NCBI RefSeq assembly: GCF_001673315.1
Contig: NZ_LZLQ01000066.1
Span: 35,085 to 99,084, forward strand
Direction: 5' to 3'
DNA from: Mycobacterium asiaticum
GTDB taxonomy: Bacteria; Actinomycetota; Actinomycetes; Mycobacteriales; Mycobacteriaceae
Length of the DNA stretch: 64,000 nt
The notes below the pieces were generated by a model. The model ran no database searches, had not been told where the DNA came from, and saw only the letters and a program-made list of their open reading frames with translations. The position numbers and the translations under genes were made by a program. Positions 45,707 to 53,938 of this stretch are shown here, in pieces; position 1 is the first letter of the stretch; each line of letters begins with the position of its first letter.

Positions 45707-48700
45707 ATGCTGGCTACCATGAGCCAACACGCGGAGATGCCTGCGCTGAATTGGAGCGACCTTGGTGTGAGCGAGTTGCTGCCGACCGGGACTGTGACGC
45801 TGCTCTTGGCTGACGTCGAGGGTTCGACCCGACTGTGGGAGACCCAGCCCGAGCAGATGACCACCGCGTTGGCAGCGCTGAACCGCACTGTTGACGATGC
45901 CCTCGCTGCCTACGGTGGGGTGCGTCCGGTGGAGCAGGGTGAGGGCGACAGCTTTGTGGCGGCCTTTGCGCGTGCATCCGACGCGGTGGCATGTGCGCTC
46001 GCGTTGCAGCGGGCGCCGCTGGCGCCGATCCGGATTCGGATTGGCTTGCATACCGGCGAGATTCAGCTTCGCGATGAGAGTAACTACGCGGGTCCGACGA
46101 TTAACCGTGCGGCGCGGATCAGGGATCTGGCGCACGGCGGTCAGACGGTGTTGTCGGGGGTGACTGAACTGCTGGTGGCGGAACGGCTGCCCGAGTCGGC
46201 CTGGCTGAGCGATTTGGGTAGTTATCCGCTGCGGGGGGTGCCGCGTCCGGAGCGCGTGGTGCAGTTGTGTCATCCGGATTTGCGCAATGAGTTTCCGCCG
46301 TTGCGGGTGCGCACCGTTGTCACGTCGCATAATCTTCCGGCGCAGCTGACGAGTTTCGTTGGGCGCCAAGCACAGCTGTCCGAATTGCGGCAGCTGGTCG
46401 CGGGAAACCGGTTGGTGACCTTGACCGGCGCCGGGGGAGCCGGCAAGACGCGTCTTGCCCTGGAGGTGGCCGCTGGGTTGATTGACGAATTCTCCGACGG
46501 GGTTTGGTACGTCGACCTGGCGCCGGTGACGGTTCCGGCCGTGGTTCCCGTCACCACCGCACGCACGTTGGGGCTTCCGGACCAGCCGGGCCTCTCCACT
46601 ATGGAGACGTTGGTGCGGTTCATGGGGCCGAAGGAAACGTTGATGGTGCTGGACAACTGTGAGCATCTGCTCGATGCCAGCGGCGCCATGGTCGTCGAAT
46701 TATTGAGCGCTTGCCCGCAACTGAAGATCGTGGCAACCAGCCGTGAGCCGCTTGGGTTGCCAGGCGAGTTGAGTTGGCGGGTGCCGTCGTTGTCGCTGAC
46801 CGACGAGGCGGTCGATTTGTTCGGCGACCGGGCACGCCGGGCGAGACCGAATTTCCTTGTAAGCGAGGAAAATTCGGCGCTGGTAGCCGAGATCTGCGAA
46901 CGTCTCGATGGCATGCCTTTGGCGATCGAGCTTGCCGCCGCCCGAGTTCGGGCGTTGTCGCTGAAGCAGATCCTGGACAGTCTGCATGATCGGTTCCGGT
47001 TATTGACCGGTGGTGCTCGCACCGCGGTGCGCCGCCAGCAGACGTTGCGCGCCTCGGTGGATTGGTCCCACGCTCTGCTCACCGAACCGGAGCGGGTGCT
47101 GTTCCGCCGCCTTGCGGTGTTCGCGGGCGGGTTCGACTTCGACGCCGCCCAGGCCGTCGGTTCCGACAGCGAGGTAGAGGGCTTCCAAGTGATCGATCAG
47201 CTGAGTCTGCTGGTGGACAAGTCACTGGTCGTCGCTGTCGAAAGTGCCGCAGATGATGGCATGCGGTACCGATTATTGGAGACGGTGCGCCAATACGCGC
47301 AGGAAAAGCTGGGCGAGTCCGGCGAGGCGGACCGGGTGCGCACCCGGCACCGCGACTACTACGCGGTTATGGCAGCCGACTTACATGCCCGCGGCCCATC
47401 GGCAGATGCGGAGTTGTTGCATTGGGCGCAAGTTGAAATCGAGAACCTGCGCGCCGCGTTCGCGTGGAGCCGGGAGAACTGCGATTCCGAGGTCGCGTTG
47501 CAGATGATCACCTCGTTGCTGCCGTTATGGCTCTGGGGCGGACGTGTTCTCGAGGCTCTTGCCGGGTTGGACGCCATCCTGGCCGAAGACGAAAGGTCGG
47601 GACTCACCCCGGCTGTGTGGGCAGGTGCGGTGGCCGAGCAGAGCATCCTGGCGTCCTGGGTCGCGATGCCACCAGACTTGGCGCGGCCCCAGAAAGCCCT
47701 CGCCATCGCCCGTGAGCTTGGCGATCCGGCGCTCGTCGAGCAAGCCCTGATCGCCTGCAGCATGCACGCCCTGTACAACCGCGACCTCGCCCAGCAATAT
47801 GTCGCCGAGATGCTGGAACAATTCAACGCGACCGGTAGCCGGTGGGGTCTGTGTCAGGTCTTCGCGTATCAGGCAACCGCGTGCGTTATGGCCGGCGAGC
47901 CGGTGGCCGGACGACCGAGCGCCGAGCGAGCGCGCGATCTGGCCGACGAACTCGGCGACCGGTTCTTCTCGCGAAACAGTCGCGCGTGGCTGACTATCGC
48001 GTTGGTGTTCCAAGGGGAACTCGCGGATGCCACCAGTGTTGCCAGTGCCTTGGCCGAGGAGGCGGAGGCGGCCGACGATGTCACCATGGTCCTCTTCGGC
48101 AATCTGGGCCACAGCCTGGCGTCGTCATTCCAGGGGCATGCGGACGCGGCACACACTTCCGCGCAGAGGGCACTCTCGGCCGCCGAGCGGATGGGCGGGA
48201 TCTCCGGCGACACGGTGTACGCAGGGCTGGCGTACGCGGCCCTCGCCGGTGGCGACGCCGCGGCGGCCAGGCACGCCGTCCAGGAGGCGGTGCGGCACAC
48301 CGTGCCCCTGCGCGAGGTGTTCACTCGCAGCGTCGTTCCGATGGCCGAGGCGCTCTTTGCCTGCGGTGACCTGGCCGCCGCCCGACAGTGGGCGGACGAG
48401 ACCGCCGCGGTGGCCGCGGGCTGGTATCAGCTCATAACGCTGACAGTGCGAGCGTTCATCGCTCTGGCGCAGGGTGATCCGGAACAGGCGGAGCGTGATG
48501 CCCACGACGCACTTGCCGTGGCTTCGCGCACCGGGTCGTTCATGCGGGTCGCCGACACCCTGGAATGCCTGGCGCGCCTGGTATCTCTGGAGGGCAACTA
48601 CGCGCACGCGGCGCGGTTGTTGGGTTCGGCCGGCGGCATTCGGCAGCGCCTGCACCACATCCGCTATCCGATGTACCAGGCCGACTATGAATCGGTGGTG

Positions 48701-49021
48701 GCAGTTGTTCGGGAAGCGCTGGGCCACAATGATTTCGATGGTGCCTGGGCTGAAGGTGCCGCGTTGACCACCGAGGGGGCGATCGCCTATGCCCAGCGTG
48801 GCCGCGGTGAACGTAAACGTCCCGCCGCCGGGTGGGGTTCGTTGACGCCGATGGAGCTGGACGTGGCGCGTCTGGTCGCCGAGGGGCTGGGCAACAGAGA
48901 GATCGGCGCGCGGCTGTTCATCTCACCGCGTACGGTGCAGAGTCATCTGACCCATGTCTACGCCAAGCTCGGCATCACCTCGCGGGTGCAGCTGTCCCAA
49001 GAGGTGTTGCGGCACAGCTAA
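45707..49021 (+). CDS. Cyclase-homology/NB-ARC/LuxR multidomain regulator (copy 2)
   Basis: 1,104 residues, collinear with the copy at 41816 in every domain: cyclase domain ([34 protein letters not shown]), NB-ARC ([33 protein letters not shown]), helical middle region and LuxR C-terminus ([37 protein letters not shown]). Even the start sequence (ATGCTGGCTACCATGAGCC) is the same, so the pair arose by duplication. The TPR-like region is the most diverged part, which suggests different signal inputs. Confidence 0.92.
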   Translation: MLATMSQHAEMPALNWSDLGVSELLPTGTVTLLLADVEGSTRLWETQPEQMTTALAALNRTVDDALAAYGGVRPVEQGEGDSFVAAFARASDAVACALALQRAPLAPIRIRIGLHTGEIQLRDESNYAGPTINRAARIRDLAHGGQTVLSGVTELLVAERLPESAWLSDLGSYPLRGVPRPERVVQLCHPDLRNEFPPLRVRTVVTSHNLPAQLTSFVGRQAQLSELRQLVAGNRLVTLTGAGGAGKTRLALEVAAGLIDEFSDGVWYVDLAPVTVPAVVPVTTARTLGLPDQPGLSTMETLVRFMGPKETLMVLDNCEHLLDASGAMVVELLSACPQLKIVATSREPLGLPGELSWRVPSLSLTDEAVDLFGDRARRARPNFLVSEENSALVAEICERLDGMPLAIELAAARVRALSLKQILDSLHDRFRLLTGGARTAVRRQQTLRASVDWSHALLTEPERVLFRRLAVFAGGFDFDAAQAVGSDSEVEGFQVIDQLSLLVDKSLVVAVESAADDGMRYRLLETVRQYAQEKLGESGEADRVRTRHRDYYAVMAADLHARGPSADAELLHWAQVEIENLRAAFAWSRENCDSEVALQMITSLLPLWLWGGRVLEALAGLDAILAEDERSGLTPAVWAGAVAEQSILASWVAMPPDLARPQKALAIARELGDPALVEQALIACSMHALYNRDLAQQYVAEMLEQFNATGSRWGLCQVFAYQATACVMAGEPVAGRPSAERARDLADELGDRFFSRNSRAWLTIALVFQGELADATSVASALAEEAEAADDVTMVLFGNLGHSLASSFQGHADAAHTSAQRALSAAERMGGISGDTVYAGLAYAALAGGDAAAARHAVQEAVRHTVPLREVFTRSVVPMAEALFACGDLAAARQWADETAAVAAGWYQLITLTVRAFIALAQGDPEQAERDAHDALAVASRTGSFMRVADTLECLARLVSLEGNYAHAARLLGSAGGIRQRLHHIRYPMYQADYESVVAVVREALGHNDFDGAWAEGAALTTEGAIAYAQRGRGERKRPAAGWGSLTPMELDVARLVAEGLGNREIGARLFISPRTVQSHLTHVYAKLGITSRVQLSQEVLRHS

Positions 49022-49043
49022 ACTCGCGCACAAGACCGGTGCG

Positions 49044-49691
49044 CTACTTTTTGGCGACGACGAATCCCCGAATGATCGCCTCGACATCGGTGCTCTCCGA
49101 GACGGCCTGGTCCGCCAGGCTGGTGATGATCAGTTGGACCAGGTATCGCTGGTTGCCCGGCGGCTTTCCGGTCGGCAGCACCACCCGGTTCCAGCTGCGC
49201 ATTCGGGCACCCTTCAGTTCGTAAGTGCCCTGGACCATGTTCGACGGAAACCCGTTGAAATCCGCTGTCGAGGCGTCCAGTTGGTGGAAACTCTGCGGTA
49301 AGTCGGTATTGGCGTGCTTGATCGCCTCGGCCGGATTGAACTCTCCGCGAAGCTTGACCACCACCAGCATGGCCGCAGGGTAACTATCGCCCTTGGCAAT
49401 CAGCACCGCTTTCGACGGCGAGTTGGGATCGCTGCGAAGTTTCCACCCCGGAGGGGTCGGAATAGACACCGTCAGGTCGGGCAACCCGTCCGGGGCCACC
49501 GGATCACCGGCCACCCCTTGATCTTCCAAGTACTTCGACAGCGGGACGGGCGGCGCCGTCGGTGCCGGAGTGTCGCTTGTCGTTGTGCTCGTCGTCCAGA
49601 TTGCTTGATAGTCTGCGACTTTGGGCCCGCAACCGACCGTCGTCAGGAAAACCGCAGCAGCAGCGATAGCGCGCAGTGTCTTGGCCGTCAC
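49044..49691 (-). CDS. lpqT: Lipoprotein LpqT
   Basis: 215 residues. Signal peptide with lipobox (TTVGC, Cys about residue 21), a Thr/Ser/Pro-rich linker, and a LpqN/LpqT-type domain (DLTVSIPTPPGWKL; MLVVVKLRGEFNPAEAIKHA; FNGFPSNMVQGTYEL). Family proteins are exported and bind cell-envelope lipids or transport partners. Orthologue of Rv1016c by position and sequence. Its GTG start overlaps the arsC-like stop (GTGA). Confidence 0.92.
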   Translation of the reverse strand: MTAKTLRAIAAAAVFLTTVGCGPKVADYQAIWTTSTTTSDTPAPTAPPVPLSKYLEDQGVAGDPVAPDGLPDLTVSIPTPPGWKLRSDPNSPSKAVLIAKGDSYPAAMLVVVKLRGEFNPAEAIKHANTDLPQSFHQLDASTADFNGFPSNMVQGTYELKGARMRSWNRVVLPTGKPPGNQRYLVQLIITSLADQAVSESTDVEAIIRGFVVAKK

Positions 49692-50035
49692 AGAATTTCG
49701 CGCACGGTGTCGATTGGGCGCGCCAACCGAGTGCCCTTCGGGGTGACGACGAAGGGCCGTTCGATCAGGATCGGGTGCTCGGTCATGGCGTCCAGTAACT
49801 CGTCGTCGCTCGCGTCGGCCAAATTCAGCTCCTCGTAGAGCGATTCGCGCTTACGGACGGCGGCGCGCACCTCGATACCGGCATCGGCGATCATCGCCAC
49901 CAGCTCGTCCCGGGACGGCGGCGTCTTCAGGTACTGCACCACGGTGGGCTCGTAGCCGCTGTCCCGCAACAAGTCCAGGGTCTTGCGCGACGTGCTGCAC
50001 TTGGGGTTGTGGTAGATGACGGTCTGGTCGTCCAT
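49688..50035 (-). CDS. arsC: ArsC-family (glutaredoxin-type) arsenate reductase
   Basis: 115 residues. The active-site Cys is in YHNPKCSTSRKTLDLL; RPFVVTPKGTRLARP contains the conserved Arg pair of the family. It would reduce arsenate, or work as a Spx-like regulator, though Spx needs a different context. It lies between prs (TAG then ATG, no gap) and lpqT (4-base overlap), so it is part of the glmU-prs-arsC-lpqT strand. M. tuberculosis, as I recall, lacks this gene here. Confidence 0.85.
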   Translation of the reverse strand: MDDQTVIYHNPKCSTSRKTLDLLRDSGYEPTVVQYLKTPPSRDELVAMIADAGIEVRAAVRKRESLYEELNLADASDDELLDAMTEHPILIERPFVVTPKGTRLARPIDTVREIL

Positions 50036-51016
50036 CTATGCGTCTCCGTCGAACAGTCCTGTGACCGAGCCGTTTTCGAAGACCGCACGAATCGTACTGG
50101 CCAGCAGCGGTGCAATGGACAGGACGGTGAGTTGGGGGAACCGTTTCTCCTCGGTGATCGGCAAGGTGTTGGTGACGATCACCTCACGGGCGCCGCAGCC
50201 GGCCAGGCGCTCGGCGGCCGGGTCGGAGAGCACCCCGTGCGTGGCCGCGATGATCACGTCCTTGGCGCCGTCGTCATGCAGCAGTTTGACTGCCCCGGCA
50301 ATGGTGCCACCGGTGTCGATCATGTCGTCGATCAGCACGCAGGTGCGGCCGGCCACCTCACCGACCACGCGGTTGGAGACCACCTGGTTGGGCACCCGCG
50401 GGTCGCGGGTCTTATGGATAAAAGCCAGCGGGACACCACCCAACGAGTCCGCCCATTTCTCGGCGATGCGCACGCGTCCGGAGTCGGGGGATACCACCAC
50501 CATGTTGCTGTCGGGGTAGTTGTCCTTGATGTAGCCGGTCAGCAGGTTCTGGCCACGCATGTGGTCCACGGGCCCGTCGAAGAAGCCCTGGATCTGATCG
50601 GTGTGCAGGTCCACGGTCACGATCCGGTCCGCACCGGCGGTCTTGAGCAGGTCGGCCACCAGCCGCGCCGAGATCGGTTCGCGGCCCCGATGTTTCTTGT
50701 CCTGCCGCGCATACGGGTAGAACGGCATGACGGCGGTGATCCTTTTGGCGCTGCCCCGTTTCAGCGCGTCGATCATGATCAGCTGTTCCATCAGCCACCG
50801 GTTCACCGGCGCGGGGGCCGATTGCAGGACGAACGCGTCACAGCCGCGCACCGATTCCTGAAAGCGCACGAAGATCTCGCCGTTGGCGAACTCCCGCGCT
50901 GTCTGTGCGGTGACGTGGACGTCGAGTTCTTTGGCTACCTGCTCGGCCAGCTCCGGATGAGCGCGGCCGCTGAAGAGCATCAGATTCTTGCGGTTATCGG
51001 TCCAGTCGTGGCTCAC
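50036..51016 (-). CDS. prs: Ribose-phosphate pyrophosphokinase
   Basis: 326 residues. Signature motifs: the N-terminal SGRAHPELAEQVAKEL, the PRPP synthase DLHTDQIQGFFDGP, and the PRPP-binding CVLIDDMIDTGGTIAGA. Makes PRPP for nucleotides, His, Trp and the decaprenylphosphoryl-arabinose used in arabinogalactan. GTG start. Directly downstream of glmU (gap 93), as in M. tuberculosis. Confidence 0.97.
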   Translation of the reverse strand: MSHDWTDNRKNLMLFSGRAHPELAEQVAKELDVHVTAQTAREFANGEIFVRFQESVRGCDAFVLQSAPAPVNRWLMEQLIMIDALKRGSAKRITAVMPFYPYARQDKKHRGREPISARLVADLLKTAGADRIVTVDLHTDQIQGFFDGPVDHMRGQNLLTGYIKDNYPDSNMVVVSPDSGRVRIAEKWADSLGGVPLAFIHKTRDPRVPNQVVSNRVVGEVAGRTCVLIDDMIDTGGTIAGAVKLLHDDGAKDVIIAATHGVLSDPAAERLAGCGAREVIVTNTLPITEEKRFPQLTVLSIAPLLASTIRAVFENGSVTGLFDGDA

Positions 51017-51109
51017 CGGGCTGCCCTTGCCGTGTCGGGATCTGAAATGAAGGCACCATCGTACGTAGTGAAGGGCCTGGTTCTGCGTCCGGGTTACTCC
51101 GAGGTCGGC

Positions 51110-52582
51110 TCATGATGTCTGGTCCGGCTCCGACTCGACGGCCTGCTGTGCCGCCTGCGCGGACGCCGTCCCGGGCCGCTTGCGCGCTACCCAGCCTTCG
51201 ATGTTGCGTTGCGGCCCGGCTGACACCGCGAGCGCCCCGGGCGGGACGTCCTCGCGAACTACCGTGCCGGCGCCGGTGTACGCACCGTCGCCGATGGTCA
51301 CCGGCGCCACGAACATGGTGTCCGAACCGGTCCGCACGTGCGAACCCACCGTGGTGCGGCGCTTGGTGATGCCGTCGTAGTTGACGAACACGCTGGACGC
51401 GCCGATGTTGGTGTGCTCGCCGATGTCCGCGTCGCCGACGTAGGTGAGGTGCGGCACCTTGGTCCCGGTGCCGATCGTTGAGTTCTTGGTCTCGACGAAC
51501 GCGCCCAGCTTCCCGTCGCCGCCCAGCACGGTTCCGGGCCGCAGGAAGGTGAAAGGGCCGACGGTGGCGCCGTCACCGATGGTCGACGAGGTTCCGTGGG
51601 TCCGGCACACCGTGGCGCTATCGCCCACATTCACGTCGGTCAGGGTGGTGTCCGGTCCGACCACACAGTGCTCGCCGATCCGGGTGCGACCCAGCAACTG
51701 GGTGCCAGGATGGATAACGGTGTCACGGCCGATCGTCACGTCGACGTCGATCCAGGTGGTCGCCGGGTCGATCACGGTGACACCGGCCAGTTGGTGCGCG
51801 GCCACGATGCGACGGTTAAGTTCGGTGCCCAGTTCGGCGAGTTGGACGCGGTTGTTGACGCCCGCAACCAGCGCGCTGTCTTCGATGTGTCGGGCGCTGA
51901 CGGTGTGACCCTCGCGCCGCAGGATCGCGATCACGTCGGTCAGATACAGCTCCTGCTGAGCGTTGTCGGCGCTCAGCTTGCCCAACGCCGATCGGAGCGC
52001 GGCGATGTCGAAGGCGTAGACACCGGTGTTGACCTCGCGGATTTCTCGCTGCGAGGGCGTCGCGTCGGTCTGCTCGACGATCGCCATCACCTCGTTGTCC
52101 TGCGTCCGCAGAATGCGGCCGTAGCCGTGCGGGTCGTCCAGCGTGGTGGTCAGCACGGTGACCGCCGCCTGGCCACCAGGGTGAGCCGAACTGTGGGTGG
52201 CGATCAGGTCGGCCAGCGTGTCGGCGTCCAGCAGCGGCGTGTCCCCCGCGGCAACGACGACGATGCCGGCGTAGTCGTCGGGCAACGCGGACAACCCGCA
52301 CCGCACCGCGTGTCCGGTTCCCAGCGGCTGATCCTGCAGCGCGATGTTGATGGACCGGCCGAGATCGTTCGCCAAGTCGGCAACCAGCGGGGAAATGCGC
52401 TGGTGATCGTGGCCGAGGACGACAACCAGGTGCTGTGGCGCGAGCTTGGTCATGGCGTGCAAAGAATGCGACAGCATGCTGCGTCCACCGAGGGTGTGCA
52501 GCACCTTCGGGGTGTCGGAGCGCATCCGGGTGCCGGGCCCGGCCGCCAGGACCAGGACCGCAGTGTCACCGCGAAACGTCAT
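51110..52582 (-). CDS. glmU: Bifunctional GlcN-1-P acetyltransferase / GlcNAc-1-P uridylyltransferase
   Basis: 490 residues from ATG 52582, with AGGAGGAG just upstream. Uridylyltransferase domain: [20 protein letters not shown], then [17 protein letters not shown]-terminal left-handed beta-helix acetyltransferase: [20 protein letters not shown] and [15 protein letters not shown]. Makes UDP-GlcNAc, the precursor of peptidoglycan, arabinogalactan linker and possibly of the local polysaccharide. TTG three bases upstream is not used. Confidence 0.96.
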   Translation of the reverse strand: MTFRGDTAVLVLAAGPGTRMRSDTPKVLHTLGGRSMLSHSLHAMTKLAPQHLVVVLGHDHQRISPLVADLANDLGRSINIALQDQPLGTGHAVRCGLSALPDDYAGIVVVAAGDTPLLDADTLADLIATHSSAHPGGQAAVTVLTTTLDDPHGYGRILRTQDNEVMAIVEQTDATPSQREIREVNTGVYAFDIAALRSALGKLSADNAQQELYLTDVIAILRREGHTVSARHIEDSALVAGVNNRVQLAELGTELNRRIVAAHQLAGVTVIDPATTWIDVDVTIGRDTVIHPGTQLLGRTRIGEHCVVGPDTTLTDVNVGDSATVCRTHGTSSTIGDGATVGPFTFLRPGTVLGGDGKLGAFVETKNSTIGTGTKVPHLTYVGDADIGEHTNIGASSVFVNYDGITKRRTTVGSHVRTGSDTMFVAPVTIGDGAYTGAGTVVREDVPPGALAVSAGPQRNIEGWVARKRPGTASAQAAQQAVESEPDQTS

Positions 52583-52680
52583 CAACTCCTCCTAATACCC
52601 CGCCGAGCGCGCGTGTCTACACGACGACACGCCGTCAAGAGTGACATTTCGCGGACGCTCGCGGCAAAACCGTTCCCAAG

Positions 52681-52752
52681 CTCCGTCGCCAGGACTCGAA
52701 CCTGAACTATCTGAACCAAAATCAGAGGTGCTGCCGATTACACCACGACGGA
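52681..52752 (-). tRNA. tRNA-Gln (TTG anticodon)
   Basis: Minus strand, 72 bases. Acceptor stem TCCGTCG pairs with CGACGGA; anticodon stem TCTGA/TCAGA closes the loop TTTTGGT with anticodon TTG; T-arm CAGG-TTCGAGT-CCTG. CCA is not encoded. Located between glmU and the TetR gene as in M. tuberculosis (glnU). Confidence 0.93.
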
Positions 52753-52828
52753 TTGTTGCTCAGCGGCCCGTGAGCCGCCGATGAAACCTTATCGAACCCG
52801 GTCGGTATTCCTGAGTCGACTGCGGGTT

Positions 52829-52871
52829 GCTCGATCGGCTCTCGATAGGTTCTCGATTGGTTCTCGATAGG
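52829..52871. promoter_or_regulatory. Four 10-11-bp direct repeats just before the TetR gene, possible operator
   Basis: GCTCGATCGG, CTCTCGATAGG, TTCTCGATTGG and TTCTCGATAGG run in tandem and end 8 bases before the GTG. The site would let the regulator, or another factor on one face of the helix, repress its own operon. Confidence 0.45.
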
Positions 52872-52879
52872 GTGATGAC

Positions 52880-53527
52880 GTGGCCGCACCGGAGAGAAGC
52901 CCGGACAAGGAGCCCCGCACACCACGCGCCCGGATGACCGGAAGCGAGCGCCGGCACCAACTCATCGGCATCGCCCGTTCACTGTTTGCCGAGCGGGGCT
53001 ATGACGGGACCTCGATCGAGGAGATCGCGCAGCGCGCCAACGTGTCCAAACCCGTGGTATACGAGCACTTCGGCGGGAAAGAAGGCCTGTATGCCGTGGT
53101 TGTCGACCGGGAGATGTCGGCATTGCTGGACGGCATCACCTCGTCGTTGACGAACAACCGGTCCCGGGTCCGCGTCGAGCGGGTTGCGTTGGCGTTGCTC
53201 ACCTACGTCGAGGAACGCACCGACGGCTTCCGCATCATGATCCGCGACTCGCCGGCCTCGATCAGCTCCGGCACCTACTCCAGCCTCCTCAACGACGCGG
53301 TCAATCAGGTCGCCTCGATCCTGGCCGGGGACTTCGCCCGCCGCGGACTAGATCCCGAGCTGGCCCCGCTGTATGCGCAGGCGTTGGTGGGTTCGGTGTC
53401 GATGACGGCGCAGTGGTGGCTGGACGCGCGGGAACCCAAGAAGGAAGTGGTGGCCGCGCACCTGGTCAATCTGATGTGGAACGGTCTGACGCACCTGGAG
53501 GCCGATCCGCAGCTGCAGGACGAGTAG
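52880..53527 (+). CDS. TetR family regulator, Rv1019-like
   Basis: 215 residues from GTG 52880 (MAAPERSPDKEPRTP..., a disordered lead of about 20 residues). HTH: RRHQLIGIARSLFAERGYDG, then ISKPVVYEHF-like VSKPVVYEHFGGKEGLY. The ligand domain is all helical. In M. tuberculosis the Rv1019 homologue has been described as an autorepressor that also affects mfd-mazG. Here a small secreted-protein gene lies between it and mfd. Start could also be the Met at residue 19. Confidence 0.85.
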   Translation: MAAPERSPDKEPRTPRARMTGSERRHQLIGIARSLFAERGYDGTSIEEIAQRANVSKPVVYEHFGGKEGLYAVVVDREMSALLDGITSSLTNNRSRVRVERVALALLTYVEERTDGFRIMIRDSPASISSGTYSSLLNDAVNQVASILAGDFARRGLDPELAPLYAQALVGSVSMTAQWWLDAREPKKEVVAAHLVNLMWNGLTHLEADPQLQDE

Positions 53528-53591
53528 TTGGGATCGGTAGCGACCGCTGCCCGGTCCACTTGTCGACACCATCCCATCGACGAGGACCGAC

Positions 53592-53852
53592 ATGAAACCA
53601 CCATCGCGCTTACTTCTGGGTTTGGCGGCGGCCGCCGCGCTGTCACTGATCGCCGCGCCGTCAGCCCAGGCCGATCAAGGCAACTGCCCGCGGCTGCAGG
53701 CCTGCACCACCTGGTGTCCCGGCGACCCCAATCCTGCGGGCCGGCCCGTGCCCTGGGACGGCGGTGTCTGCCACGACTACTACTGGGACTCCTACGGCGT
53801 GCACGACGTCGGTGACGGTGCGTTCTACTCCTGGGCAACGATGCCCTGGTAG
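53592..53852 (+). CDS. Small secreted protein with four cysteines
   Basis: 86 residues. A signal peptide (MKPPSRLLLGLAAAAALSLI) with likely cleavage after AQA leaves a mature chain of about 58 residues with four Cys (NCPRL, ACTTW, WCPGD, VCHDY), enough for two disulphides, and many Trp, Tyr and Gly. No known domain. Its gene is between Rv1019-like and mfd, 64 bases after the first and 86 before the second. Function unknown. Confidence 0.75.
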   Translation: MKPPSRLLLGLAAAAALSLIAAPSAQADQGNCPRLQACTTWCPGDPNPAGRPVPWDGGVCHDYYWDSYGVHDVGDGAFYSWATMPW

Positions 53853-53938
53853 CGCGCTGGAATTGCTGCTCGTCCCCACAGGCGACGAGGTGCTCGCCCG
53901 GTCGGAGCGGCAAGTCGGCCCCCTAGAATGGCGGAATC

